Positions 1-8,530 of a stretch of 55,167 nt of DNA are shown here, piece after piece. The stretch comes from DASWVC01 sp036401335. Its GTDB lineage: Bacteria; Verrucomicrobiota; Verrucomicrobiia; Chthoniobacterales; JAFAMB01. The position numbers and the translations under genes are program-made. The stretch lies in assembly GCA_036401335.1 (NCBI GenBank), contig DASWVC010000231.1, positions 1-55,167 on the forward strand, written 5' to 3'. How positions within the stretch are numbered: position 1 is the stretch's first letter; the number at the start of each line of letters is the position of its first letter. Below the pieces are notes generated by a model that searched no databases, was not told the origin of the DNA, and worked only from the letters and a program-made list of their open reading frames with translations.

Positions 1-270
1 CGAGCATTTTACGGCCAAGGTCGCCGGGGATAAGGGTCGTTAATTCGGGATCGGACGGGGGACGTCTTAACGTGCGCAGTTCGTTTACAACCCCGGGAAG
101 CGGACGTATGTATTATTTTATTTTCTAAGTCTACGCACGATCGTGATTTCGGGAGCGCTATGGTCCTTGCCCCGGGAGTAGATGGGCAAAAAGCCGGCGT
201 TTTCCACTCGATCTGATCACCGCGTCGTGCTTAGCTGCGCACCACCACCTTCGGAGCGGAGATACGCCAA
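1..270. other. Left-edge intergenic region
   Basis: I see no convincing gene in this stretch. It holds an AT-rich patch at about 105-130, unusual for this GC-rich window, which could carry the promoter of the phosphatase gene that follows. A short GGAG at 253-256 may be part of that gene's ribosome binding site, although its distance from the chosen start is long. Confidence 0.4.
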
Positions 271-1449
271 TTGGAGTTCGCGGGCCACATATTGATTGCC
301 GACGACGAGTTTGCGTCGCGGCGGACCTTGCAAAGCGCGCTTGCCCGAGCCGGGTACGGCGTCACGGTGGCAGGATCGGGCGAGGAGGCCCTTCAACGGC
401 TTCGTACCGAGGCGTACGACCTCTTGGTCCTGGACTTTGCCATGCCCGACCTGAATGGGATCGAGGTCTGCTCCGCCATCCGGAGCGATCCACGGCTGGC
501 CCAACTCCCGATTATTGTCTTAACCGGGCATTCCGGTGAAGCCGAAGAAATTGGCTGCCTGCAGGCCGGCGCGAACGATTTTGTGACCAAACCCGTGAGC
601 GTTTCGGCGTTGGCGGTGCGGATTCACACGCAGGTGCGCCTCCAGGCACTCGCCTCCGAGCTTCAGGCCCGCAACAGCAAGCTTGAACACTGGCAAGCCT
701 TGCATGAAACTGACCTTAACGCTGCCCGTTTCGTCCAGCAAGCCATCATTCCCACCAAGCTGCCGGCGATCCCAGATTGGGCCGTTCAGGCCTGTTACCA
801 GCCTTTGATTCAGGTCGGCGGAGACATCTGGAACTGGCGGCGATTGCCCCACCGGCGCTGGTTGATCTGGATTGCCGACGCCACAGGCCATGGGGTGGCG
901 GCTGCCTTATACACTTCCCTGATTGCCCTGATCTTTGGCCATGCCTCGGAGGATGCGCAATCCCCGGCCGAGGTCCTTTCCCGGGTCAACGAAGAATTCT
1001 ATTCCGTGTTTCGTGGAAAAGGTTTTTTCACGGCGGCCTGCGCCATCCTGGATCCTGCGGGTCAGGTATTGTACGCGGGCGCGGCGCATCCGCCGGCCAT
1101 TATCCTGCGAAACCAGGACTCGCCTGAGCTCTTGCTTTCCCGGAGCACGCTGGTTGGCCTTTCACCGTTACTCCGGGCCGAGGACATCCAAAAGGAGTTG
1201 GCGCTTCACGAAAGCCTCCTGCTGTACACAGACGGGCTTTACAGCGATGCCATGGGCAGGGGGCGGTTGACCTACCGTGACCTTGTCGCCGCCCTTCCCG
1301 AGGCCCGCACGGAAGTGTCGGGGTTTTTCGGACGGTTAACCGGAGGTCTGCGCGCGCGGTCCGCCGCAGGTGAAGGGTTCACGGATGACGCAACCGGGGT
1401 GCTCATGACCCGCTCCACGGATCCAACCCGGGTCCAGAACTCCGACTGA
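271..1449 (+). CDS. Response regulator with SpoIIE/PP2C-type serine phosphatase output domain
   Basis: This is a two-domain signalling protein of 392 residues. Residues 5-125 form a receiver domain with acidic pair D11/D12, phosphoacceptor D55 (LDFAMPD), T85 and K107 (TKP). A short helical linker (about 126-160) leads to a SpoIIE/RsbU-type PP2C phosphatase domain with metal-binding signatures VGGD (D185), DATGHG (D203) and a C-terminal DDATGV. RsbU-like enzymes dephosphorylate an anti-sigma-antagonist, so the family role is partner switching; no antagonist or anti-sigma gene is visible here. Translation probably starts at a TTG. The hybrid kinase gene 81 bp downstream on the same strand is a plausible phosphodonor (inference). 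Domain assignment is firm; target unknown. Confidence 0.9.
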   Translation: MEFAGHILIADDEFASRRTLQSALARAGYGVTVAGSGEEALQRLRTEAYDLLVLDFAMPDLNGIEVCSAIRSDPRLAQLPIIVLTGHSGEAEEIGCLQAGANDFVTKPVSVSALAVRIHTQVRLQALASELQARNSKLEHWQALHETDLNAARFVQQAIIPTKLPAIPDWAVQACYQPLIQVGGDIWNWRRLPHRRWLIWIADATGHGVAAALYTSLIALIFGHASEDAQSPAEVLSRVNEEFYSVFRGKGFFTAACAILDPAGQVLYAGAAHPPAIILRNQDSPELLLSRSTLVGLSPLLRAEDIQKELALHESLLLYTDGLYSDAMGRGRLTYRDLVAALPEARTEVSGFFGRLTGGLRARSAAGEGFTDDATGVLMTRSTDPTRVQNSD

Positions 1450-1530
1450 TCTGGACGGAATTGGCACCGCAACCACCGCGGGGCGGTTTTGCCTTGAAAA
1501 CGGCCGGAGCGGGTCGAAGCTAGCACTCCG

Positions 1531-3408
1531 ATGAACGTATTCGCGCGGAAGGGTCTGGTGACTCTAGGATTTGCCGCGTTGTTTATGATCTGGGCGGCGG
1601 ACTTCCTGGTGGAGCAGCGCACGTTTCACGGGCTGCAACAAGCCCAGCGACGGGTCGGCCAGCTCAAAGACGCCCGCATGGAGCTGCTGACGTTGGTGGA
1701 GGCTTACGTCAATGCCGAAACCGGGCAGCGCGGCTACCTGCTGACGGGCAACGAAAGCTACCTTGCCCCCTACCTCACGGCGCGCAGCCGCTTGCAAAAT
1801 GCCGCCAGTCACATCCGGGGCGTGCTGACCGAGCAATCGGAGTTGGGAACCATCCTGGACCGCGGCCAGGCAAAGCTCGACGAAATGCAACGGACCATCG
1901 ACCTGCGGCGCACCGGTGGATTGGGCGCCGCTTTGGAACTGGTTCAGACGGGCGCCGGCAAGAACCTGATGGACCAGATTCGCGAGGCGGCTGCCCGCCT
2001 GGATGCCCGCCTGGAAGACAACGCCAACCGCGTCCTGGACGCCGTCAATCGCCAGCGGCAAGAGGCGGAAATAACTTCCTGGGTCTTCAGAGGGGTTGTC
2101 GGGTTGGCGTTGATTGGCGTTTACCTGGCGATCCGCTGGATCTGGCGGCAGCGGGAACTTGTGCTGGAGGCGGAGCAGGAAGCCAAAATCGCCACCCAAC
2201 AGGCCCTTGCGTCCGAGCGGGCCGCGCACAGTGAGGCAGCGCGCGCCAACCAGCTTAAGGATGAGTTTCTCGGGATCGTGTCCCACGAGCTGCGGACCCC
2301 GTTGAGCGCCATACTTACCTGGACCAGCCTCCTGCGAACCGGTCCGGCCGATAACCACGAACTGCAGGAAGGTTTGCAGACGATCGAGCGCAACGCCCGG
2401 GCGCAGGCCCACTTGGTTGACGACCTGTTGGACGTTTCCAGAATCATTTCCGGCAAGGTGCGTCTGCAGGTCAAACCGGTGGACCTGCGCCAGGTCGCGG
2501 CGGCGGTCATTGACGGTTTGCGACCGTCAGCGCAGGCGCGAAGCATCCAGCTTGTTTCGGAGTGGCACGACGCACCGGCGATGTTGATGGGAGATGCGCA
2601 CCGGCTTCAACAGATCGGTTGGAACCTCGTCAGCAACGCCATCAAATTTACCCCACGCCGAGGGCGGGTCTGCGTCAGGATTGCGCAAACCGAGTCCGCC
2701 GTGGAGCTTTCGGTGGAGGATACCGGGAAAGGCATCCGGCGCGAATTTTTAGGCCGGGTCTTTGAACGGTTCTCTCAACAGGACGGGAGCACGACCCGCC
2801 AGAATACCGGGCTGGGGCTAGGGCTGGCGATTGCCCGGCATTTGGTGGAGCTGCACGGAGGCACGATTTCCGCCGAGAGCCGGGGCGAAGGCCAAGGCAC
2901 CACGTTTCGGGTCCAAATCCCGGTAGCGGCAGTAGCAGAACTTGCCCCGAACCGCTCAGAACCGGCCTCCAATGCCGCCTCCCCGGTCCCGGCAGAACGC
3001 CTCGGCTCAAGCCTGCACGGGCTGCGCGTGCTGGCCGTGGAAGACCAAGCCGACGCGCGCGCCGCGTACATTCGCATCCTCGGACGGGCCGGCGCCGAGG
3101 TCCGGACCGCCGACAGTGTGGCCGGCGCCCTCGCCATCCTGGCAGGATGGAAACCGGAAGTGATTGTGTCCGACATCGGGATGCCAGGCGAAGACGGTTA
3201 TTCGTTCGTGAAAACGCTCCGCTCCCGACCGCCCGATCAAGGGGGTCTCATTCCTGCCCTCGCCTTAACCGCCTTCGCAAAGCAGGAAGACAAACGGCGC
3301 GCCCTCGCAGCCGGCTTTAACGGGCACATGGCCAAGCCGGTCGACATGCACGAACTCACCCGACGGGTGGCCGAATTGGCTTCTGGACCTTCAAGCAAAC
3401 ATGAATGA
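1531..3408 (+). CDS. Hybrid sensor histidine kinase (CHASE3-like sensor, HisKA, HATPase, C-terminal receiver)
   Basis: A 625-residue membrane sensor kinase. A first transmembrane helix (about 10-25) and a second (about 185-202) bracket a helical CHASE3-like region containing the typical ETGQRGYLLTG segment near residue 63. A coiled linker leads to the HisKA dimerisation domain with phosphoacceptor H252 (SHELRTP). The HATPase domain has an N box (N365, N369), G1 box DTGKG (D397) and G2 box GLGLGLAI near 427. The C-terminal receiver has E504/D505, phosphoacceptor D548, T580 and K602. An attached receiver makes this a hybrid kinase, with phosphate either relayed onward or used for feedback. The stop overlaps the start of the next HATPase gene, so the two are translationally linked. 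The stimulus is unknown. Confidence 0.92.
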   Translation: MNVFARKGLVTLGFAALFMIWAADFLVEQRTFHGLQQAQRRVGQLKDARMELLTLVEAYVNAETGQRGYLLTGNESYLAPYLTARSRLQNAASHIRGVLTEQSELGTILDRGQAKLDEMQRTIDLRRTGGLGAALELVQTGAGKNLMDQIREAAARLDARLEDNANRVLDAVNRQRQEAEITSWVFRGVVGLALIGVYLAIRWIWRQRELVLEAEQEAKIATQQALASERAAHSEAARANQLKDEFLGIVSHELRTPLSAILTWTSLLRTGPADNHELQEGLQTIERNARAQAHLVDDLLDVSRIISGKVRLQVKPVDLRQVAAAVIDGLRPSAQARSIQLVSEWHDAPAMLMGDAHRLQQIGWNLVSNAIKFTPRRGRVCVRIAQTESAVELSVEDTGKGIRREFLGRVFERFSQQDGSTTRQNTGLGLGLAIARHLVELHGGTISAESRGEGQGTTFRVQIPVAAVAELAPNRSEPASNAASPVPAERLGSSLHGLRVLAVEDQADARAAYIRILGRAGAEVRTADSVAGALAILAGWKPEVIVSDIGMPGEDGYSFVKTLRSRPPDQGGLIPALALTAFAKQEDKRRALAAGFNGHMAKPVDMHELTRRVAELASGPSSKHE

Positions 3409-4123
3409 GCCGGGCCCTGCGCACCATACGGCGGTTCAACCGGGCGGTGAACCCGGGCTTCCCTGGCCAACCTTCGTGCGGGCCATCCGCCGTCTCTCCC
3501 ACAATGTTCGCAACCACCTTAACACCGCCGGGCTGGAAGTCTCGTTCGCTCAGGAGGTGACGACCGACCCGGAGGTGGGCGACAGCCTGGCCATGTTGAA
3601 ACAGCAACTGACCAAGATCAGGGCGGAGCTGGACCACTTGCTGGACCGCGTCGTACAGCCTGGCCTGCAAGTAAGCGAAGTGCGGGCCGATGAGCTTTTC
3701 GAGGAGCTTCAGCGAGATGTTCAGAACTACTTGAGCACGGCTGCGCCGGTCACCTGGGAGCTGATTGCACCTGGATCCATGCCGGTGGTGGCCGACCTGG
3801 ATTTGACGTTCCGGGTCGTTCGGGAACTGCTCGATAACGCTTTGCGCCACCGGAGCAACGAAGCACGTCCGATCCAGGTGCGAGGCGTCGGCAGCGCCAG
3901 TTATTTCGCCCTGGAAATAGCCGAGCCCAAGAGAGATCAGCCCGCCATTGGCCAATGGGGAAAAGAACCTTTTACCGGCACCGATCCCACCAGGTACGGC
4001 TTGGGCCTGTGGTCGGCAGAGCGATGGCTGCTGGCAATGGAGGGAAGGTTGGTTCGTGAGTACGACGCGGACCGGCGCTTGCTGGTGACAAAGGTAATGC
4101 TAAGGACAAAAGTACATCCATGA
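3401..4123 (+). CDS. Small soluble histidine-kinase-like ATPase
   Basis: A 240-residue protein with no transmembrane segment. The N-terminal half is helical with a candidate phosphoacceptor H34 (RLSHNVRNHL), resembling a divergent dimerisation/phosphotransfer domain. The C-terminal half is a GHKL ATPase fold with an N box (ELLDNALRH, N146) and a G2-like box (YGLGLWSAERWL). A clear G1 DxGxG motif is missing (the region reads AEPKRD), so ATP binding may be altered or lost. Its start overlaps the hybrid kinase stop by 8 bp and its stop overlaps the next start as ATGA, so it is part of one translated unit. It may be an accessory kinase or an anti-sigma/phosphotransfer partner; the partner is not identifiable from sequence. 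Confidence 0.75.
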   Translation: MNEPGPAHHTAVQPGGEPGLPWPTFVRAIRRLSHNVRNHLNTAGLEVSFAQEVTTDPEVGDSLAMLKQQLTKIRAELDHLLDRVVQPGLQVSEVRADELFEELQRDVQNYLSTAAPVTWELIAPGSMPVVADLDLTFRVVRELLDNALRHRSNEARPIQVRGVGSASYFALEIAEPKRDQPAIGQWGKEPFTGTDPTRYGLGLWSAERWLLAMEGRLVREYDADRRLLVTKVMLRTKVHP

Positions 4124-4713
4124 GCTACGCCTACGAATGGGATAACGGTCAACAACTGGTGGTGGAAAATGACGGGGCCCGTACGCTGGTTGCGTTGAGC
4201 TCGCGCAGCGAAGGGCAACGACAAAGCCAGACGGTTGGGTTCGACACCGGGCCTTGGTCGGCGTCTCCGCTGCTTTTCCGGATGCACACCGACCTGGTCT
4301 TGTGCATTGAAGCTCAATCCAGTCCCCAATTCCTGCTGGTGCGCGCAGGTACCGTGCGGCGCTTGGACGACCAGCCAGACCTCAATCAGGCCGAAAAGTT
4401 GTCCCTTCATCCGACCGAACGGCCGGTGACCATGAAGCCGCTCGAGCCCATGAAACCCCTGGCGCCCCTTAAACCGCTGGAACCGATCCCGCCCATGGAA
4501 CCGATGAAACCGATGGCGCCGCTGAGACCAATGCCTCCCATGGAAATGCAGCTGGGCGACATGCGCATGAGCATGGGAGGCAATAAACCGGTCGGGGAAC
4601 GGAAGCCAACTGAGGAACGGGCACTTCGTTTTTGCACCCAGTGCGGCGAACCCGTGCAGGAAAGCGACCGTTTTTGCGGGCAGTGCGGCCAGCCCCTCAG
4701 GGCCACCCACTGA
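4120..4713 (+). CDS. Zinc-ribbon protein with proline hexapeptide repeat
   Basis: I do not recognise a named family for the whole 197-residue protein. Residues 1-85 form a small beta-rich domain. Residues 105-140 are six tandem hexapeptides of the pattern [MLI][KPR]P[LM][EAP]P (MKPLEP, MKPLAP, LKPLEP, IPPMEP, MKPMAP, LRPMPP), a probable extended polyproline spacer. A Met-rich stretch follows, then a C-terminal zinc ribbon with C172, C175, C186 and C189 (CTQCG, CGQCG). There is no signal peptide, so it is probably cytoplasmic. It is coupled to the kinase-like gene by an ATGA overlap, suggesting it belongs to the same signalling unit. The role is unknown; a scaffold or adaptor is only a guess. 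Confidence 0.75.
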   Translation: MSYAYEWDNGQQLVVENDGARTLVALSSRSEGQRQSQTVGFDTGPWSASPLLFRMHTDLVLCIEAQSSPQFLLVRAGTVRRLDDQPDLNQAEKLSLHPTERPVTMKPLEPMKPLAPLKPLEPIPPMEPMKPMAPLRPMPPMEMQLGDMRMSMGGNKPVGERKPTEERALRFCTQCGEPVQESDRFCGQCGQPLRATH

Positions 4714-4739
4714 GGCCAGCTCGAAGCGCCTCTCAGTGG
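4707..4739. terminator. Candidate bidirectional hairpin at convergent gene ends
   Basis: CCACTGAG (4707-4714) and CTCAGTGG (4732-4739) are a perfect 8-bp inverted repeat with a 17-nt loop. The arms contain the stop codons of both convergent genes, the zinc-ribbon gene (+) and the aldo/keto reductase (-). There is no T-tract, so intrinsic termination is only inferred from placement. Confidence 0.4.
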
Positions 4740-5710
4740 AGCAACGTTTCCGTGGTGCCAAGTTCTTCAGGCGTAAGCGCTCCCAGGAGAAGGGCGGCGA
4801 CGTTTTCCTCAACTTGCTTGACCGTCCGAAATCCCGGTATTGGAATGGTCCGTGGACTGCGTGCCCAGATCCACGCTAAAGCACCCTGAGCAAAGGTTCG
4901 TCCACTCCCGGTAAGGATTTCGCGAAGACGGGCAACGCGTTCCAGCCACTCCTCGCGGGGTTGGCCATGATCGAAATAACGAAGCCAGGCTGGTTGATTG
5001 CCACGGATGTCATCTGCCTGCAGCCGTGCCTGCGCGTCGAACTTGCCCGTTAGCAGTCCCATTGCCAACGGCGACCGGTTGATGCTGGCAAGCCCGCGTT
5101 CCTCGCAGAAGGAGAGCATCTCCGGAGCATCAATAAACACGCTTAACTCATGCTGCACCGCCACATTGTGAGGCCCGACGGCGAAGATTTTGGCGCGCTC
5201 GGGAAAGTCCGTGCTCCAACCGTACGCGCGGATCTTGCCGTCTGAAATGAGTTCCTCGAGGGTGTCTCGGACTTCAGGCGCTTTTGTCGGATCGTAATCG
5301 TTGAGGTGGAACTGGTAGAGGTCGATGTAATCCGTACCGAGCCGTTTCAGGCTGGCGTCGCAGGCCCGACGGATTGCTTCCGGGCGCGCGTCCTGCCCCA
5401 GTTTTTGCCGGGTGGATTCATCAAACGTATTGCCAAACTTGGTGGCCACCAACACCCGGCTGCGCACCCCTTGCAGGGCGCGGCCCAACACCCGTTCGCT
5501 GTGGCCACAGCCATAAACGTCGGCGGTATCAAACAACGCCACACCCAAATCCAAGGCTTTGTGAATCGCCGTAACCGACTCTTCGTCGTTAACCGCTCCC
5601 CAGCCAAGGGGTTGGGGGCCGTCCCAATACGGTCCGCCAATGGCCCAACACCCCATGCCAATGGCCGGAATTTCATTTGCCCCAAGGTACCGGGTAAGAG
5701 GGATGCTCAT
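4733..5710 (-). CDS. Aldo/keto reductase
   Basis: A 325-residue cytoplasmic NADPH-dependent oxidoreductase with the aldo/keto reductase TIM barrel. The catalytic tetrad is present: D61 (FDTADVYG), Y66, K91 (ATKFG) and H135 (YQFHLND). The HSERVLGRAL segment and the late IPIPGFRTVKQVEEN segment, which binds the cofactor phosphate, are typical of the YajO/YghZ-like branch that reduces aldehydes and ketones. The length is normal and the ATG start fits. It stands alone, convergent with the zinc-ribbon gene. The physiological substrate cannot be told from sequence. Confidence 0.9.
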   Translation of the reverse strand: MSIPLTRYLGANEIPAIGMGCWAIGGPYWDGPQPLGWGAVNDEESVTAIHKALDLGVALFDTADVYGCGHSERVLGRALQGVRSRVLVATKFGNTFDESTRQKLGQDARPEAIRRACDASLKRLGTDYIDLYQFHLNDYDPTKAPEVRDTLEELISDGKIRAYGWSTDFPERAKIFAVGPHNVAVQHELSVFIDAPEMLSFCEERGLASINRSPLAMGLLTGKFDAQARLQADDIRGNQPAWLRYFDHGQPREEWLERVARLREILTGSGRTFAQGALAWIWARSPRTIPIPGFRTVKQVEENVAALLLGALTPEELGTTETLLH

Positions 5711-5902
5711 GCACCTGCGCTCGCCGATCTTCCGGGCCGCGTCCAGCCTTTACCTTCCAAAAAATCACCAGCAACGACCAAAGCGCCTCAGACCGTGCTC
5801 CGCGGCCTGACCTCACACCCTGGCACACCCAAAGCACCCGGCCTGAACCCGGCAATCTCTCCTTGCATTTGGATGCGGGGCCGGGATTTTTAACCCATCA
5901 CC

Positions 5903-6322
5903 ATGAACCCGCCCACAAGTGCCCTGCCCCGTTTTCAACATGTAACCGTCATGTTTTCTCCCGGCCAGGAACAAACGCTCCGTGATTTTTATCTCGGGGT
6001 GATGGGCTTTCGGGAAAAACCGGTTCCCCGGGTTGTTAAACCGCTTGGCTGGATCTGGTTCCACACCGGCGTCGAAGGGGTCGAGCTGCACTGCGTACCG
6101 GACCCGGAGCCCAACCCGGCGGACTCCAAACACCATTTTTGCCTGCAGATCGATGACCTGGAGGGGTGCCGGGCGCGCCTTCAAGGCAACGGTTACCAGG
6201 TCCAGGAAGCACGGGCTTTGCCGCTCCGGCCGCGATTCTTCACGCGCGACCCGTTCAATAACCTGATCGAAGTGGTCCGTGTGGAGGGCGATTACGTTGC
6301 CGCCGGCGAAGCTGCTGAATAG
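5903..6322 (+). CDS. VOC superfamily (glyoxalase/bleomycin-resistance-like) protein
   Basis: A 139-residue protein with the paired beta-alpha-beta-beta-beta modules of the vicinal oxygen chelate fold. Module 1 starts at FQHVTVMF and contains FYLGVMGFREK; module 2 has the HHFCLQIDDLEGCRARL segment and ends in FFTRDPFNNLIEVV, a typical VOC C-terminus. Candidate metal ligands are the His of FQHV, H in HHFCLQ and E of NLIEVV. Family members include glyoxalases, dioxygenases and antibiotic-binding proteins, so the reaction is not predictable. It is a single-gene unit facing the second aldo/keto reductase. Confidence 0.8.
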   Translation: MNPPTSALPRFQHVTVMFSPGQEQTLRDFYLGVMGFREKPVPRVVKPLGWIWFHTGVEGVELHCVPDPEPNPADSKHHFCLQIDDLEGCRARLQGNGYQVQEARALPLRPRFFTRDPFNNLIEVVRVEGDYVAAGEAAE

Positions 6323-6715
6323 GTCGGGTAAGCGTGACGAAACGGCCGCTTGAGGAGGTCGCCTAGAGACAAGCTCCCCTCCCGGAGAAGGCGCCGCCCC
6401 GGAGGGAGAAGTGTTTCGGAACGCACGGCGGCCAAACGGCCGGGAGGGGGCGTTTGCGGCGCTTGGAGATCTCGGTCCGGTTTAAGTTAACGCTCATGGG
6501 ACTCGCCGCCCTGCCAGCCGGGCCAATCCCAGGCCTATTTCACCCCGAACCCCCTTATTTTAGTGGCATTGCACCGGCACCTTCTTCCGCGGGGTCAGCC
6601 AGGCATTGCCAACCTGGCTGGAGGCCGCGTGGGGGACCCGGGACCCCGTCAACCCACCTGCGATCATATTGCGACAGAGTTTTAGCAAGCTGGTACGGTC
6701 GTATCACCGGTGAAT
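6323..6715. other. Intergenic region between convergent genes
   Basis: I found no convincing gene in this 393-bp stretch. It holds a 10-bp inverted repeat CCCCTCCCGG (6376-6385) / CCGGGAGGGG (6440-6449) and the stronger compound hairpin at 6588-6629 listed separately. Neither has a T-tract. Confidence 0.5.
6588..6629. terminator. Compound hairpin between convergent genes
   Basis: An outer stem CGCGG (6588-6592) / CCGCG (6625-6629) and an inner stem AGCCAGG (6597-6603) / CCTGGCT (6613-6619) enclose a 9-nt loop, with small asymmetric internal loops. It lies between the convergent VOC and aldo/keto reductase genes, a sensible place for termination, but lacks a run of T. Confidence 0.35.
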
Positions 6716-7819
6716 CTAGCCGGCATTCTGCGGCGCAAGTTTCTGGATGGCAGGGGTATCGCCGCCCAGCCAATCCGGGTGTTTTGCGGTGCTGTCGAAA
6801 TGTGAAGTCGTCTTAAACAGCTCGTACTCCCCGGCCATCGCCGCCGACTGCGTCTTGGCAATAAGTGCTGCCAAGCTCTGCTCGTCGAAGGGACGGAACG
6901 TTTTTACCGCTTCGAAAGCCTGATCCAACACCTTCTGGTTATCGATGCCGGTGATGACGACCGACGTCGGCAGGTTGAGCGAATAGTGCAGGCATTCAAG
7001 CGGCTCAACGCTCTTGCTTTTCAGGATGACGCCGTCCGCTCCGCCAAACGTTTTCATCCCCAAGACGCCGATCTGCTCGTCCACCAGCTTAGGCACCACG
7101 AGTTGGGCAAAGCTGCGAAAATGGGCGTCCATCACGTTCAACGGCATTTGCACGGTGTCGAAATGAAACCCGTGCCGCGCCGCCGTCTCCAGCATGTAAA
7201 GGTGGATGCGGGGATCTTTGTGGCCCGTGAAACCGATGTAACGAATTTTGCCGGCCTTTTTCGCCGCCAGAAACGCTTCCATGGACCCGCCTTCGGCGAA
7301 GATCCGGTCCGGGTCGTCAAAACGCAGCACTTCATGGTGCTGCAGCAGGTCGATGTGATCGGTCTTCAATCTTTCCAGGGACGTATCGATCTGGCGCGCG
7401 GCCTCCTCCTTCGTGCGGCCGTCGATCTTGGTCATCAAAAAAACCTTGTCCCGGTACCCTCCCTGGGAGAGCGCCTGGCCCATGCGCATTTCACTTTGCC
7501 CCTCGTTGTAATCCCAGGAGTTGTCCATGAAGGTAATGCCGCGGTCGATGGCTTCATGGATAAGGCGAATGGTTTCGGCCTCCGGTACCGCTGGCTTGGC
7601 CAGGTGTGAGCCGCCGAGCCCGATCGCCGAAACGCGTTCACCGGTGCGGCCAAGGGTCCGGTAAAGCATCTCGCCGCGGAGTTCTCCCGGATCGGTGAGT
7701 CGAGGCAAACCGTTCGTGGGTGGAGCGGCCGGAGCGGCGGCTGTCTGCGTCCTGGCAGGCACGACGGATGAAGTTAGGCCTAAGGCGGCCGCAGCCTTGA
7801 TGAAGTGACGTCTGTCCAT
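6716..7819 (-). CDS. Exported (Tat-type) aldo/keto reductase family protein
   Basis: A 367-residue protein. Its N-terminus DRRHFIKAAAALGL fits a twin-arginine signal, with a probable cleavage site in the Ala-rich stretch around residues 22-32, so it is predicted to be exported folded. The rest is an aldo/keto reductase barrel: TLGRTGERVSAIGLGG near 55-70, D and Y of NSWDYNEG, K of LMTKIDG and H of LLQHHEV form the tetrad, and KTFGG and VVITGIDN lie in the C-terminal half. Tat-exported AKRs are common in Verrucomicrobiota and Planctomycetes, often acting on sugars or unknown periplasmic substrates (family knowledge). No partner gene is adjacent. Confidence 0.88.
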   Translation of the reverse strand: MDRRHFIKAAAALGLTSSVVPARTQTAAAPAAPPTNGLPRLTDPGELRGEMLYRTLGRTGERVSAIGLGGSHLAKPAVPEAETIRLIHEAIDRGITFMDNSWDYNEGQSEMRMGQALSQGGYRDKVFLMTKIDGRTKEEAARQIDTSLERLKTDHIDLLQHHEVLRFDDPDRIFAEGGSMEAFLAAKKAGKIRYIGFTGHKDPRIHLYMLETAARHGFHFDTVQMPLNVMDAHFRSFAQLVVPKLVDEQIGVLGMKTFGGADGVILKSKSVEPLECLHYSLNLPTSVVITGIDNQKVLDQAFEAVKTFRPFDEQSLAALIAKTQSAAMAGEYELFKTTSHFDSTAKHPDWLGGDTPAIQKLAPQNAG

Positions 7820-7994
7820 GGTTCTGTTCCGGTAGAAGCTGTTTGCTGTTCATCCCTAACGTGCCCCTGAACCTGGCCATGGACAAGGTGCCTAAGGCAC
7901 TCGGTTTGGGTTGCTTCGCGTCACAGGGCTATCTGGTGCGGAAAACGTGGACAGAGCCGCGACGCATCAAGATCGCCCGTTCGAGCATAAAAGG

Positions 7995-8084
7995 TCATCC
8001 TGCCGTTCCAAGCGCAGACGGCAGATCCTGCAACTGCGGGTCCTCACAGACCTCGGCCCAGGTGATTTTGCCGTGCAGCAGCAT
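7995..8084 (-). pseudogene. Probable remnant of a Uma2-family gene (N-terminus only)
   Basis: This short minus-strand frame encodes HGKITWAEVCEDPQLQDLP, which resembles the conserved N-terminus of Uma2-family PD-(D/E)XK proteins (pattern ..TWxxVCxDPxLQDLPyKIE..). After LQDLP the similarity stops and a stop codon follows within 10 codons. Neither alternative frame downstream restores the expected KIE or nuclease core, so only an N-terminal scrap remains. The surrounding 7820-8198 region holds no other gene I can support. The match is from memory of the family pattern, so confidence is moderate. Confidence 0.4.
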
Positions 8085-8198
8085 TCGACAGGGTACGTGG
8101 GGATGCAGCTGGTCGGCAAGCGGCATGCGTGCGCGTCGCGCCAGACGAAAAGGGCTTGCCGGTTCTCCGGCAGGCCCTGAACTCATGGCGAACGGTTC

Positions 8199-8459
8199 CT
8201 ACCGTCCTCCGTCATCGTGCCACCGGTGCATGCGGCGGTAGCGATGGCCGTTTCGGTAAACGTAATAAGGGCCGTCATCCTGGCGGTAATCGCGATGGTA
8301 ATAACGTGGACCGTGCCGGTAATAGCCGTCGGAGTACCCGTCCTGATTGTAGTAAGCTCCCGGTCCAATGGACAGCCTGACGCCGTCCGCTTGAGATGGC
8401 GTGGGAGTTGCGAAGAGGAGCGCAAATGCGCCCAGGCTGAGAAGGAAGATTTTTTTCAT
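8199..8459 (-). CDS. Small secreted Tyr/Arg/His-rich protein
   Basis: An 86-residue protein with a clear Sec signal peptide (MKKIFLLSLGAFALLFA, probable cleavage after SQA near residue 24). The mature part is short and very rich in Tyr, Arg, His, Asp and Gly (YYRHGPRYYHRDYR, GHRYRRMHRWH). Such composition is seen in small envelope proteins of unknown function in many bacteria. The charge pattern suggests polyanion or surface binding, but that is inference. It is followed downstream by the Uma2 remnant and preceded by another small secreted protein gene in the same direction. Confidence 0.7.
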   Translation of the reverse strand: MKKIFLLSLGAFALLFATPTPSQADGVRLSIGPGAYYNQDGYSDGYYRHGPRYYHRDYRQDDGPYYVYRNGHRYRRMHRWHDDGGR

Positions 8460-8530
8460 TGGTAGTTCTGGTTTAAGGGAAGTGTCCCTTACCCGTGGTG
8501 AGGATCGGGATGGGTGCGGGCCGCGAAAGG

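Noticed and set aside
4430..4545. Short tandem repeats that might suggest a CRISPR or mini-satellite
   Set aside because: The repeats are in-frame 18-bp units encoding proline hexapeptides within a coding gene, without spacers of constant length.
6454..6816. 120-residue open frame on the + strand
   Set aside because: Composition is low-quality, there is no motif, and it runs into the end of the Tat-type aldo/keto reductase gene on the other strand.
7843..8241. 132-residue open frame on the + strand
   Set aside because: Overlaps the Uma2 remnant and the secreted-protein gene on the minus strand; no start signal or motif.
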